From: Chitinophaga sp. Ak27
Lineage (GTDB): Bacteria > Bacteroidota > Bacteroidia > Chitinophagales > Chitinophagaceae
DNA: 64,000 nucleotides
Reading direction: 5' to 3'
Assembly (NCBI RefSeq): GCF_012726295.1
Contig: NZ_JABAOB010000001.1
Coordinates: forward strand, 124,001 to 188,000
The notes below the pieces were generated by a model. That model was not told the origin of the DNA. It saw only the letters and a list, made by a program, of their open reading frames with translations, and made no database searches. The position numbers and the translations under genes are program-made. Position 1 is the first letter of the stretch, and the number at the start of each line of letters is the position of its first letter. Positions 26,598 to 36,151 of the stretch are shown here, in pieces.

Positions 26598-26630
26598 TAG
26601 TTTAATCATGCACAAGGCATGATTAAACTA
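26598..26630 (-). terminator. Intercistronic hairpin between SusD and GH92 (PUL 2)
   Basis: Two perfect 14-bp arms (TAGTTTAATCATGC and complement) with a 5-base loop lie 21 bases past the SusD stop. On the minus strand TTTTGTTAATT follows. This could be a partial terminator or an mRNA end that lowers enzyme expression relative to the transporter. Confidence 0.75.
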
Positions 26631-26651
26631 TTACGGGTTAAATCAGGACAC

Positions 26652-28211
26652 TCAGTAGCCGGGGTTCTGGGTCCAGCCGGGGCTGAGACTCAGATCACCA
26701 AACGGTATCGGGGCCAGGTACCGGGGCCCGGGGTTGGTGAGTGAATTGCTGTTGATCTTATTTTGTTCTGCCGTAGTACTGCGGGCTGCCAATACTTTGG
26801 GCAACAGCTGCAAGCGCACAATGTCAAACCAGCGTTGACCAAATTCGCCGGCAAATTCGTAAGCTCGCTCATATACCACCGAATCGCGGAAAGCGGCTGC
26901 CGGCAAGCCAGGTGTTAACGGCGGTAACCCGGCACGCTGCCTTACTTCATTAACTGCGTTATAGGCTTTAGCTGAAGGGTTTCCTTCCGACATAGCGGCC
27001 GCTTCTGCGTAGATGAGCAGCGTTTCGGCATAACGGATCACGTCTGTGGTTTTATTGGTACTGGGCTTAATTTGTATAATGGTGTTGTCAGTTTCCTGTA
27101 CCCCATCTCCTACACCATAACGGAACTTCTTATAGTAAGGATGCCGGGCATTGGTGAGCGGATTATCCCAGTTCACCAGCGTGTACGTTTTATTATCAGC
27201 ATTCCGAAGTTTGATGGTGGTGTAAAACGTTTCGTCGGTACGCTTACACTTGGGTGCATTCAGGTAAAAATTGACCTCGGGATAAAAATCATCCCAGCCG
27301 CCGGAACCATCCAATGCGGTTTCTTCCAAAGGTACGCTGGTAGACCCGAAAGAGCGGTTAGGCGCATTACCGCCTACATTAAACTGGATACCGAAAATGC
27401 TTTCTGCATTATTGTTGGTTCTGAACACCTGGAGGTAGTCATCCATCAGCGTGTATTGTTTTGCCTGGATCACGGCATCTGCTTCGGTGGCCGCCAGCGC
27501 ATAGTTGGCCGTTTGATTCAGGGGCCAGCCCGCCATGGTCAAGTATACGTTAGACAGCAATGCCCTTGCCGCCAGGTTGGTAGCTCTTCCCACATCGGCG
27601 CCAGACGGCCATTTGGCCGGTAACAAGGTGGTGGCCTGTTTCAGGTCGTTCACAATGAATTCATAAATATGCGCTACGTCTGCTCTCGGCGGCACTACAG
27701 ATATTTCTGCCTGCTTGTCTACAATTGGTACAGCGCCAAAGGTTCTCACCAGCATAAAATAACAGAGGCCACGCAGGAAATAGGCCTGCCCCGCCGAATG
27801 ATTGCGGGCATCCACGCTATTAGCATCCGTAGTGGGCACCTTCTGGTAGTTGAGCAGTACATTGTTGGCCTGGTAAATGGCGCTCCATGGCCCATTCCAC
27901 TGCGCCTTCAGGCTTTCGTTGGTGCTGGTGCCTTCCAGCTTGTCAAACTCGCGGAAGTCCTGCTTGTTCAGTCCTTTATCGGTAGTAAGGTCATCTGCTC
28001 CAAAATAAGAAGTGCTTTTATTGGTAAACGCCCAGGCGCCATCTACGCTCAGCCGCTGGTAAATAGCACTCACCGCGGCGTCCAGGTCTTTTTGGGTAGC
28101 GAAATAATTGGTAGTAGTTAAATTTCCTTTCGGGTCCTCTGTCAGCTTCACGCAGGAGGCCGTTCCCATTACCACCACTGCCGCCAGGGGCATTAAATAT
28201 CTGAAGTTCAT
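26652..28211 (-). CDS. SusD/RagB family nutrient-binding lipoprotein (PUL 2)
   Basis: The 519-residue surface lipoprotein (MNFRYLMPLAAVVVMGTASC, cysteine 20) has SusD hallmarks: DLDAAVSAIYQRL near the N-terminus, QAYFLRGLCYFMLVRTFGAV, VIRYAETLLIYAEAAAMSEG, ERAYEFAGEFGQRWFDIVR, and the C-terminal YLAPIPFGDLSLSPGWTQNP. It partners the SusC encoded 47 bases upstream. With the downstream GH92 gene the likely cargo is an alpha-mannoside. Confidence 0.93.
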   Translation of the reverse strand: MNFRYLMPLAAVVVMGTASCVKLTEDPKGNLTTTNYFATQKDLDAAVSAIYQRLSVDGAWAFTNKSTSYFGADDLTTDKGLNKQDFREFDKLEGTSTNESLKAQWNGPWSAIYQANNVLLNYQKVPTTDANSVDARNHSAGQAYFLRGLCYFMLVRTFGAVPIVDKQAEISVVPPRADVAHIYEFIVNDLKQATTLLPAKWPSGADVGRATNLAARALLSNVYLTMAGWPLNQTANYALAATEADAVIQAKQYTLMDDYLQVFRTNNNAESIFGIQFNVGGNAPNRSFGSTSVPLEETALDGSGGWDDFYPEVNFYLNAPKCKRTDETFYTTIKLRNADNKTYTLVNWDNPLTNARHPYYKKFRYGVGDGVQETDNTIIQIKPSTNKTTDVIRYAETLLIYAEAAAMSEGNPSAKAYNAVNEVRQRAGLPPLTPGLPAAAFRDSVVYERAYEFAGEFGQRWFDIVRLQLLPKVLAARSTTAEQNKINSNSLTNPGPRYLAPIPFGDLSLSPGWTQNPGY

Positions 28212-28258
28212 AATCGTAGTTTTTAGAAAAATGTAATCCTTTGCTTATCCTTAGCGGC

Positions 28259-31258
28259 TTATAAGCCTAGTCTTAATCCCACCGTATATGTTTTGGGGTT
28301 AGGAATAGTACCCGTTTCCAACCCTTGGGTAATGGCGTTGGTGGCATTGGTCACTTCCGGATCGTACCCGGGATAGTTGGTGATGGTCCAGATGTTCTGG
28401 GCGCTCACGTAAATATCCAGGCTGTTGACATGGAGCCTGCTGAGTATCGTCTCCGGGAAAGTATAGGTAAGCGATATGTTTTTCAGCTTAATATAGCTGG
28501 CATCATATACCCAACGGCTGCTCGTCAGGAAGCTGTTGCTGGTATAGGTAGGCACGTTGGTTTGATTTTCCGGTGTCCACATATGCAATACTTCCGTAGA
28601 TGTAGCGTGACGCGCATCTCCCAGTCCCCCGAGGGTATACGGCGTTGTGAAAGAATAAATCTGGTTGCCATGGGTGCCCTGGAACATGACGTTCATACTC
28701 CAGTTGCCATAACTAAAATCATTGATAAATCCGAAGCCAAACTTAGGGGTACCATTACCTACTACCTGCAGGTCGGCCGACGTATAGGAGTGACTGTTAT
28801 CCAGGTCTTCATACCGGGCATCACCGGGTTTGGCGTTGTACAAAGCTGCTTCCTGTGCCTGCTCTGTTTTCCAGGTGCCCAGGAATTTATATCCGAAGAA
28901 AGAACCCAACGGCTGTCCCACTTTTAAGATGGCGGCGCCATTTTGTGCAGATCCTATGTTATTGACAATCACATTATCGATCCCTCCCAGGTTCAATACT
29001 TTATTGCGATTGAAGGAAATATTGAAGTTACTGGTCCATTTGAATTTATTACCAGCTACCGGCATGCCCCCGATACTGAACTCTAATCCCTTGTTTTCCA
29101 GGCTTCCCAGGTTCTTCTGATAGTTGCCGCCCCCATAATAGCTGGCGTTGGGAACGTTATACAGCAGGTCGGTGATCTGGCGATTATACGCATCGGCGGT
29201 GAAGGTGAGGCGGCCTCGAAACAACTCCGCATCGATCCCTACATCGTAGGTAGTATTCTTTTCCCATTGCAGGCTTTGTGATACTGGTGTGCCCAGCGGC
29301 GTAGATACCGAAGGCGTGGAGCCATCGAAGTAATAGGCCGGACCACCGCTGTTGATTTGTGCAATGGTGGCATAGGCTGGAACGGCCTGGTTGCCGGTTT
29401 GTCCGTAGCTGGCCCGTAGTTTTAACCCGGTCACCACGCGCGACTGCTCCATAAAGCTTTCTTTGTTGATCACCCAACCCAGGGCCACCGAGGGGAAGGT
29501 GGAATATTTCTGTGTGAGGTGGGAGGAGCCATCGGTACGAACCGCGGCGGTCAACAGGTATTTATCTTTATAGGCGTAGTTGACCCTGCCCATATAAGAG
29601 ATGAGCGCATCTGCCCAGTATCCGCTGGTGGTAAGCTGCGTACCGCCCAGGCCCAGGTTATAATAGCCGTTGTTGTAGCTCGACAAGTTTTTTGCCTGTG
29701 CCTTTACGTTGGTGTTGGTTTTAGAAGCCTGCTCAAACAGGGCCGTTACGGTCAGCGCGTGATCGCCAAACCGGTTGATGTAAGTGAGGAAGTTACTGTT
29801 TTGCCAGCTTCGGTAACGATTGGTTTCTGCCTGTGCATAGTCGTTTTTCACGTTGCCTTCATTGGTTTCCAGCGGGAACACCGACTGGCTCAACTGTGAT
29901 TGCAGCTCGTAGCTGTTATTAGACGTAAAGGTGAGGTGGTCCAGGATGCGATAGGTGAATACGCCGGTAGCCGTTACGTTGGTGGTGTTTACATCTACCG
30001 ACCGGTTCATGGCGTTGGCTACGGGGTTATACTGGTTGGAAGCCCGGGGTGAACCAGGGATATAGTTTCCGCTGGCATCTTTTACCGGCACGGTAGGATC
30101 ATATTGATACGCCTGTGCAAACGGATCGGTGATATCGCCGGAGTAGTCGGTATTATGTGTTTGAGGCAATACAGCGGTGATGTTCACCTTCAGGTTCATC
30201 CGATCGTTGAGCTTCGCATCCATATTGGCTCTCAGGGTATTTCTTTTATACCATTGATTAATGAGGATACCTGGTTGGTCGAGGTGATTGTAGGAAAAGA
30301 AATATTTTACGTTGGCAGATCCACCGGAAACGCTTACCTGGTAATTCTGGATCCAGGGTTGTTGGGTGATGGCATCTTGCCAGTCGGTGCCGGGGTTGTT
30401 CTGAAAATTTTTCAGGTCGGCATCGCTGAAGGGAGGTGTGGCATTATTATCTTTTGCGAGGGTATATTTATTTACCTCTTCCGCAAATTGAAAGGCGTTC
30501 ATCAAACTCAGTTTTTTTGGGATGCTGGCTTTGCTAAGCCAGGTGCTGAAGTTTACCCGGGGCTTCCCTTCTTTGCCCGACTGGGTGGTAATGAGCACTA
30601 CGCCATTGGAGCCCCTGGAGCCATAGATGGCCGTGGCGGAGGCATCTTTCAGGATTTCCACGGAGGCAATGTCGGCGGGACTTACCGATTCGATATTGCC
30701 GCCAATATAGCCGTCGATCACGTAAAGCGGATCGTTGCCGCCGCTCACGGAGCTGGCCCCGCGGATACGTACACTCAGCCCCTTTCCCGGTTGGCCGCTG
30801 CCGCTTTGCACCGTTACTCCGGAGGTGGTGCCTTGCAGGGTTTGCTCTACCCTCACCAAAGGGCGTTTGGCAATGTCTACTGCCTTGATGGAGCTGGTAG
30901 CGCCGGTTACATCTCTTTTCTTTTGGGTACCATAGCCGACTACTACCACGTCGTTTAACGAGCGGGGATCGGTTTTCAACTGCACCGATACCACACCGTT
31001 CCCGGTAACCGGCGCCTCCGCGGTAATATATCCAATGTAGGAAATGACCAATACCGGGTTGGATGTTTCCGCGGTATTAACCTGGAATTCGCCCTGGGCA
31101 TTTGTGGGGCTGGAGATGGTAGTCCCTTTTACCCGTACAGTGGCGCCGGGTAGCGGATGGCCGGTTTCATCCAGCACTTTACCCTTTGTCAACTGCTTTT
31201 GAGCATAGGTCTGTAGCAGACCTGATGCGAGGAGCATCAGCAATAGCACTCTTTTCAT
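28259..31258 (-). CDS. SusC/RagA TonB-dependent transporter, no STN domain (PUL 2)
   Basis: The 999-residue outer-membrane transporter consists of a signal peptide (1-19, ending TYAQ), a carboxypeptidase-regulatory-like domain (about 24-108), the SusC box DVVVVGYGTQKKRDVTGA, a plug, and the barrel ending TYTVGLRLGL. Unlike the PUL 1 SusC it has no N-terminal STN domain. This agrees with the absence of sigma/FecR genes here and with a different regulator (31829-34372) upstream. It is the first gene of the SusC-SusD-GH92 transcript. Confidence 0.93.
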   Translation of the reverse strand: MKRVLLLMLLASGLLQTYAQKQLTKGKVLDETGHPLPGATVRVKGTTISSPTNAQGEFQVNTAETSNPVLVISYIGYITAEAPVTGNGVVSVQLKTDPRSLNDVVVVGYGTQKKRDVTGATSSIKAVDIAKRPLVRVEQTLQGTTSGVTVQSGSGQPGKGLSVRIRGASSVSGGNDPLYVIDGYIGGNIESVSPADIASVEILKDASATAIYGSRGSNGVVLITTQSGKEGKPRVNFSTWLSKASIPKKLSLMNAFQFAEEVNKYTLAKDNNATPPFSDADLKNFQNNPGTDWQDAITQQPWIQNYQVSVSGGSANVKYFFSYNHLDQPGILINQWYKRNTLRANMDAKLNDRMNLKVNITAVLPQTHNTDYSGDITDPFAQAYQYDPTVPVKDASGNYIPGSPRASNQYNPVANAMNRSVDVNTTNVTATGVFTYRILDHLTFTSNNSYELQSQLSQSVFPLETNEGNVKNDYAQAETNRYRSWQNSNFLTYINRFGDHALTVTALFEQASKTNTNVKAQAKNLSSYNNGYYNLGLGGTQLTTSGYWADALISYMGRVNYAYKDKYLLTAAVRTDGSSHLTQKYSTFPSVALGWVINKESFMEQSRVVTGLKLRASYGQTGNQAVPAYATIAQINSGGPAYYFDGSTPSVSTPLGTPVSQSLQWEKNTTYDVGIDAELFRGRLTFTADAYNRQITDLLYNVPNASYYGGGNYQKNLGSLENKGLEFSIGGMPVAGNKFKWTSNFNISFNRNKVLNLGGIDNVIVNNIGSAQNGAAILKVGQPLGSFFGYKFLGTWKTEQAQEAALYNAKPGDARYEDLDNSHSYTSADLQVVGNGTPKFGFGFINDFSYGNWSMNVMFQGTHGNQIYSFTTPYTLGGLGDARHATSTEVLHMWTPENQTNVPTYTSNSFLTSSRWVYDASYIKLKNISLTYTFPETILSRLHVNSLDIYVSAQNIWTITNYPGYDPEVTNATNAITQGLETGTIPNPKTYTVGLRLGL

Positions 31259-31828
31259 AACGCGATTGATATTTCGATTGATAAAAAATAATATCCTGCA
31301 AGTAAGCGCCAGTGGGCTAACGGCAGCGCTAATAATGAACTAACAGGCGCATTAATGAGGTACTTTCTTAAATTTTTTCCGGGAGAGAGATAAGAAGACC
31401 GGCCATTTCGTTAGGTATAAACATCGTCCCGAAAAGGGGCGCCCGCGATAGCATTTCTATATATGTGCCCCCGGTGCAGGCATTCGTCTCTACTTAAAGT
31501 AAAATATTAAATACAGTAAAATCAATTTAATAAACAACACTTGCAACATATTAATAATCAAGTAATTGAAAAAAATACATTTTGTAATACTTTAAGCGAT
31601 CCAATTCCCGCAATACGGCACTTTTCGTAGGCGGGTGCTGGTGAGTACACATAAAAAATGCCGGTGAACTACCTCACCGGCATTCTATTATTCGTAATAA
31701 AAACGGCCTAAGTGCTCAAGACGTGGAATCTTGTCTTATTCATTTGTTATCTGCAAATTAGCAGCCGTCCCTTAATGAAGGCACTAATAAAGCACTAACA
31801 CTGGTATTAAAACCCTGAAAATTATTTT
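31259..31828. other. Regulatory gap upstream of PUL 2
   Basis: These 570 bases hold the terminator of the sensor gene (31651-31684) and, downstream of it on the minus strand, about 390 non-coding bases before SusC. The latter should contain the PUL 2 promoter and the binding site of its regulator. I found no consensus TTG-N19-TAnnTTTG promoter, which would fit activator dependence. Confidence 0.5.
31651..31684 (-). terminator. Terminator of the PUL 2 sensor gene
   Basis: The 11-bp arms AATGCCGGTGA/TCACCGGCATT (31657-31684) have a 6-base loop and, on the minus strand, are followed by TTTTTTAT. This uncouples the sensor gene from SusC. Confidence 0.85.
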
Positions 31829-34372
31829 TTATTTATCGCCGGAGAAGTCGGTAAACACCTGGGGGAATTCTTCCCCGTACATATGAAGGTATTCTTTGGT
31901 GAATTTATTGAAGACTGCTTTTGCCAGTGAATGACGGCCCAGGGAAATAAGACTGCTGCATTTAAGTCGCAGCGCCTCTTCATTCACCGGGTCAAAGAGG
32001 AAGATACTATCTGCCATTTCGATCAGGAGCTCGGCGTCGGTAGGAAACTGCTCAGCGGCGTCGGTCAACATCGTCAGCGCAGCATTGGAAATCTCCGACT
32101 GTATGTCTTCCAGCCAGGTATAATTGGCGTCGGGCAAGAAGGCGCCCCGGCGCAATATGCCCAGCAGCTCGCGTACCCGCGCCTTATTGAATGGACGCGG
32201 CGCCTGCAATAGCTGTTGAAAATCGGCCAGGTCCATCCGGATATCGGATGACGCATACTGTAAGCTCCAGCGGTCCGCCTCCTTCACAAATGCACAGGTC
32301 CCCAACTTATCCAGGATCGCCTTCAGCTTTACCATATTCACTGAACGGTTATTTTGCGCTTCCTTGTTCGACTTATCCCGCCAAAGCGTTGCATACAACC
32401 TTTCCGACGAAATGCCTTTGCCGGTGCGAAGGGTATGAATGCTGATCAGCAGGAACAATTCCTTCAGCAACGGCGTGAAGAATTTGGTGACGTCCTGCCC
32501 TGCTTTATCCTGTACTTCAAATGGACCGAAGAAAAAGATATGCCCCCGTTTATCGGGTTCGGCTGGTAATGCTACCTCCGGCCCAGGTGTAGGTTCCGGT
32601 ATCTCTACCTGCACTTCCGGCGTTGCCGGCGCAGGATGCACGGCAACCGGTTTAACCGGTTGCCGGCCACGGCCTTTCCACCACCATACCAGCAGTCCCA
32701 ATACCGGCAGCACCAGCAAATAATACCAGCGAAACGGCGATGATACCGGTAAAGCCGTACTGGTTGTCAGCAGTTCGGGCGGAAACTCCAGCGTGTATAC
32801 CTTCACGGTAGTCACATTGTCTTTTGAAGTATACAGGGTTACCGCCACCAGTTGCTTACTGTCTTTACAATAATAAAGGTCGGCAAATGACTTGATGTCG
32901 TGGAAAGAATAGGGAATGGTACCTGCCAGCGGCGTATACCCGGGTGTTTCCAGCGATCCGCGAATCAGTTGTAAAGCAGTATTGAATTTGTCGTCCGGGA
33001 AAATCAGTGCATACCAGGTTTTATGGTCAGCATCAAGTACCAGGCTGTTGGCAAAGCAAAACTGTGTAGGCGGGTCGGGCAACTGGTATATTTTATGAAA
33101 AGCCCGGTCTTTTACCACGTACCGCACCAGGTCGTAGTAATGACGGGGATTCACCACTTGGTTACCACTATTACTACCGTATCCTCCCATCACATATGCA
33201 GTATCGCCGTTGGGCGTGGCGCCAACTGCCGCCAGGTAACGGGGCGTCATCCGCTCACCGGTAGTGGCGATGGAATCCCATTGCTTATCAGTAAACCGGT
33301 ACCGTTGTACTTTGTTCTTATATTGTAATTGTCCATACCCCAGCAGTACATACAGGGACGAGTCGGTCCGGGATACGAACTTATTGGCCTGCCAGAAAAC
33401 CGTGAGCAGGTCTGGCGCATAGCTCACATCCCATTTGCGGGACACCGTATCGAAGGCTCCTGCTTTCTGGTGATCTATATAATAATTATACAGGCGATGA
33501 TTGAAAGGATTGAATACCGACTGGTTGCCAGGCATAAGGGAATCCAGCGGCTGCGATAATTTCAGGACTTGTTTCTGCGCTTGCTTAAAAAAGATATCAT
33601 ATAGGGAGTCGCGCGACACGACATACAACACTTCCTTTTCCCGGTCGAAAGCCACGCTGGGATTACCGTTTATTTCCCAGCTTTGCAGCAGGCGCCATTC
33701 GCGGTGTTTAGGTCCTATCCAGTCGGCGTTCCGGATGGCGGCTTTTTTCCCAGCTATTACGTCCATGGCAATGTGCCCGTCGTTTTCCGACAGGGGCCAT
33801 TTGTAGGTAACCTGCCCATCTTCACTGACCTGGATATCGCGCAGGTTCATTGGCGGAATATCCACCGTCTGAAACCCTTCATAAGTGTTGGTGCCAAAAA
33901 ACACGTGCATACAGGTGCCGGCTTGTAATTTCACCGGGCCATGAGCAATGATGCGGCCATTTACCGAAAGAGCAGCCTGGTGCGTGGTCACATCAAATGT
34001 AAACCCTATACGGGTCCACTGACCACACAGGGCAGCGGAATCCACCACGAAAGCGGTGGAATAATTTTCGCCGATCAGGAAGTTAAACGTGCGTTCTTTC
34101 TGGTTGTATACGAGGTCTATATTCTGGTGGCTATCCGTAATGATGCGCACTACGTAGCCAAAGTAAGTTTCTTTATAAGGGAGAAAATTAAGGTCGAACG
34201 ACAGCGAGGTATTTTTTTTAATACACAGCGCACCGGCGGAGGTAAGATCCAGCGAGGTACGTTTTTCCTGTACGGCTTCATGGCTGGAAAAGCGAAGTCC
34301 ATAAGACTGCGCATAATCAGCAGGTATGAAAAGAAGAACAGATAAAAACAGTAAAAGGATAAATTTCCACAT
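31829..34372 (-). CDS. Membrane-anchored sensor with SARP-like DNA-binding and TPR output
   Basis: This 847-residue protein has a signal sequence (to about residue 21), a LamG-like beta-sandwich (about 25-210), a kelch/beta-propeller-like region (about 230-530, MGGYGSNSGNQ, YVLLGYGQLQYKNK), one membrane span near residue 550 (WYYLLVLPVLGLLVWWW), a Pro-rich linker, then a cytosolic winged helix of OmpR/SARP type (about 610-700, SSERLYATLWRDKSNKEAQN, RSVNMVKLKAIL) and a BTAD-like helical repeat region. It should sense a glycan outside the inner membrane and bind DNA directly, with no kinase. The PUL 2 operon lies immediately downstream and is the likely target. Confidence 0.8.
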   Translation of the reverse strand: MWKFILLLFLSVLLFIPADYAQSYGLRFSSHEAVQEKRTSLDLTSAGALCIKKNTSLSFDLNFLPYKETYFGYVVRIITDSHQNIDLVYNQKERTFNFLIGENYSTAFVVDSAALCGQWTRIGFTFDVTTHQAALSVNGRIIAHGPVKLQAGTCMHVFFGTNTYEGFQTVDIPPMNLRDIQVSEDGQVTYKWPLSENDGHIAMDVIAGKKAAIRNADWIGPKHREWRLLQSWEINGNPSVAFDREKEVLYVVSRDSLYDIFFKQAQKQVLKLSQPLDSLMPGNQSVFNPFNHRLYNYYIDHQKAGAFDTVSRKWDVSYAPDLLTVFWQANKFVSRTDSSLYVLLGYGQLQYKNKVQRYRFTDKQWDSIATTGERMTPRYLAAVGATPNGDTAYVMGGYGSNSGNQVVNPRHYYDLVRYVVKDRAFHKIYQLPDPPTQFCFANSLVLDADHKTWYALIFPDDKFNTALQLIRGSLETPGYTPLAGTIPYSFHDIKSFADLYYCKDSKQLVAVTLYTSKDNVTTVKVYTLEFPPELLTTSTALPVSSPFRWYYLLVLPVLGLLVWWWKGRGRQPVKPVAVHPAPATPEVQVEIPEPTPGPEVALPAEPDKRGHIFFFGPFEVQDKAGQDVTKFFTPLLKELFLLISIHTLRTGKGISSERLYATLWRDKSNKEAQNNRSVNMVKLKAILDKLGTCAFVKEADRWSLQYASSDIRMDLADFQQLLQAPRPFNKARVRELLGILRRGAFLPDANYTWLEDIQSEISNAALTMLTDAAEQFPTDAELLIEMADSIFLFDPVNEEALRLKCSSLISLGRHSLAKAVFNKFTKEYLHMYGEEFPQVFTDFSGDK

Positions 34373-34443
34373 ACTCCGCTAAAGGCTAAAATAACTAACG
34401 ATTCAATAATAAACTGATCCGGGCTTCGTGGAATATACAAATA

Positions 34444-34467
34444 ATTAGTGTTTTTCTATACACTAAT
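34444..34467. repeat. Inverted repeat upstream of the sensor gene
   Basis: ATTAGTGT and ACACTAAT flank 8 bases, 72 bases upstream of the sensor ATG and 43 bases past the next gene. It could be an operator of the sensor gene or a weak terminator of the 95-residue gene. Confidence 0.35.
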
Positions 34468-34510
34468 AATCAATCACAAATGTAGAAAGTACCCGTAAGT
34501 GTGCGAGATG

Positions 34511-34798
34511 TTACTTTATAAAATGGTGGACCAGCAGCTCCCACTCTTCCTGCAGGGAGCAGGCAGGACGCTTTTCTCCAGCCTGGCGATACCAGTAGTC
34601 CGCGTTGCCAAGGTCGCCTTCTACCCGGTGTAAATAGGCATGTACGCGGGCAGCAGTAGTTCCCGGCAGATCGTCGACCAGGTCGTGGGCCCTGGCCCAA
34701 TTGCCTTTGCCATCGTACCATAATGATTCCAGGAACACAGAAATATGCTCGGGTGGCCGCGCCTGTTGCAAGGATTGCTTAAACTGATTAAAGTCCAT
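34511..34798 (-). CDS. Small conserved hypothetical protein
   Basis: The 95-residue soluble, helical protein contains LESLWYDGKGNWARAHDLVD, HAYLHRVEGDLGNADYWYRQ and a C-terminal EEWELLVHHFIK. I recall similar short proteins with the pattern YLHRxEGDxxNAxYWYRxAG in many bacteria, of unknown function and TPR-like in appearance. It starts at ATG 34798, is monocistronic, and is followed by the sensor gene on the same strand. Confidence 0.75.
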   Translation of the reverse strand: MDFNQFKQSLQQARPPEHISVFLESLWYDGKGNWARAHDLVDDLPGTTAARVHAYLHRVEGDLGNADYWYRQAGEKRPACSLQEEWELLVHHFIK

Positions 34799-35147
34799 CT
34801 TATAATTTTACCTGCCTTTGAATATCACCCTCAAATATACGGCAGCGGGATACAAATTGTCAATGCCGGGCTTGCTGTTGATATTAAATTAGCACTTAAG
34901 AAGACATATCTTTTCTTTTATGTGTTTATCCTATATAATTTCCGTTTATCCGTCTTCCGGGGGAAAGTTTCAGGTGTACCCATGGCCTAAACGTACTATC
35001 GTTGGCGTTAGCCTGCCCTTTCTTCTACCTGGCAAACAAAAATGATGGCCGGGATATTTCTGTTCTCATTGAACTTACTTTTTGGTAAGTTGTTGATTTC
35101 GTCGTGCGACGATGGTAGCTTTATTGTTTATTGTTAAACCGAATGAC
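34799..35147. other. Intergenic gap upstream of the truncated hemoglobin
   Basis: The 349-base gap between divergent genes contains one short hairpin, AACTTAC/GTAAGTT with a 6-base loop (35072-35091), 56 bases before the hemoglobin ATG. It could be an operator. No other feature is seen. Confidence 0.4.
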
Positions 35148-35624
35148 ATGGAAACGAATAAACAAGTCCCTTCTCTTTATGAATGGGCGGGCGGGATGCC
35201 GGTATTTGAAAAACTGATGGTGGCATTTTACGACAAGGTATTGAAGGACGAATTACTGGAACCTATCTTCCGGCATATGTCGCCTACCCACCAGGTGCAT
35301 GTAGCGCATTTCTTTGCGGAGGTATTTGGAGGTCCTAAAATATACAGCAGCAATGAAGGCTCGCATGCAGCGATGGTAACGAAGCACCTGGGCCGGCACC
35401 TAACAGAGGAACACCGGAAAAGATGGGTACAACTGCTGGTGGCCACGGCCGATGAGCTGGAGCTGCCCGCGGATCCGGAGTTCCGGTCGGCATTTGTAGC
35501 CTATGTGGAATGGGGCACCCGGATAGCGGTCATCAATTCCCAGGATACTAACCTTACTATGAACCCTCATGAACCCATGCCTAAATGGGGCTGGGGAGAA
35601 CCCGGCGGCCCCTATCAGCCCTGA
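35148..35624 (+). CDS. Group II truncated hemoglobin
   Basis: Start ATG 35148 (METNKQVPSL) is preferred over an upstream ATG at 35112, since families of this type begin just before the LYEWAGG motif. The 158-residue globin has the group II signature SLYEWAGGMPVFEKL, the FYDKVLKDELLEPIF helix, the proximal histidine in the SHAAMVTKHLGRHLTEEHR region, and a distal WGTRIAV-type helix. It extends some 35 residues past the globin fold (MPKWGWGEPGGPYQP). Such proteins bind oxygen or nitric oxide. It is monocistronic. Confidence 0.9.
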   Translation: METNKQVPSLYEWAGGMPVFEKLMVAFYDKVLKDELLEPIFRHMSPTHQVHVAHFFAEVFGGPKIYSSNEGSHAAMVTKHLGRHLTEEHRKRWVQLLVATADELELPADPEFRSAFVAYVEWGTRIAVINSQDTNLTMNPHEPMPKWGWGEPGGPYQP

Positions 35625-35806
35625 TAGCTATGGTTGGCGCAGGAGCACCAATGCCTTCCGGAAATGGCGACACTCCTGTAGCTCCTCCACTATTTTGTGG
35701 AAGCTACCGCTATTCCCGCGATTAACCAGATAAACCTGTCTTGTTTACAAGCGTCTTTACAAATGCAATATTTTTTTTAACTTAGTATTAAAATGGAAAC
35801 TACCCC

Positions 35807-36139
35807 ATGCGCCTCTTCCCTATTGTTGTTTGTATGCTTTTGACAGCTACCGCCTGTAAATTTTCACCTCACCGGAAAAGCATCCTCGCAGCCCCCGAAC
35901 ATCACGCACCCAACGATACCGTATTCCAGGAAAGCATTCCAGCTGATTTTTTGAATAGTACCGCCAACGACTATACGCCCAGGCACCCGGCAGTACCTAC
36001 CGCCGCTTCCCCTGCTCCCGATTCTTTTTCGGAAACAGCGATGGTAGATACGGTAGCAGAAGTGGAACCAGGACAGGAATTAGTGCCACAACCGGTAATC
36101 CTGGTGGAAGAAGACCGGTATCATGTGGTGGAAGAGTAA
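35807..36139 (+). CDS. Small hypothetical lipoprotein
   Basis: The 110-residue protein begins with a lipoprotein signal (MRLFPIVVCMLLTATAC, cysteine 17). The mature part is low-complexity, rich in Pro, Ala, Glu and Val (FLNSTANDYTPRHPAVPT, EVEPGQELVPQPVILVEE), and probably disordered. No family was recognised. It stands alone between the hemoglobin and a convergent membrane-protein gene. Confidence 0.6.
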   Translation: MRLFPIVVCMLLTATACKFSPHRKSILAAPEHHAPNDTVFQESIPADFLNSTANDYTPRHPAVPTAASPAPDSFSETAMVDTVAEVEPGQELVPQPVILVEEDRYHVVEE

Positions 36140-36151
36140 TGCAGATGGCGC

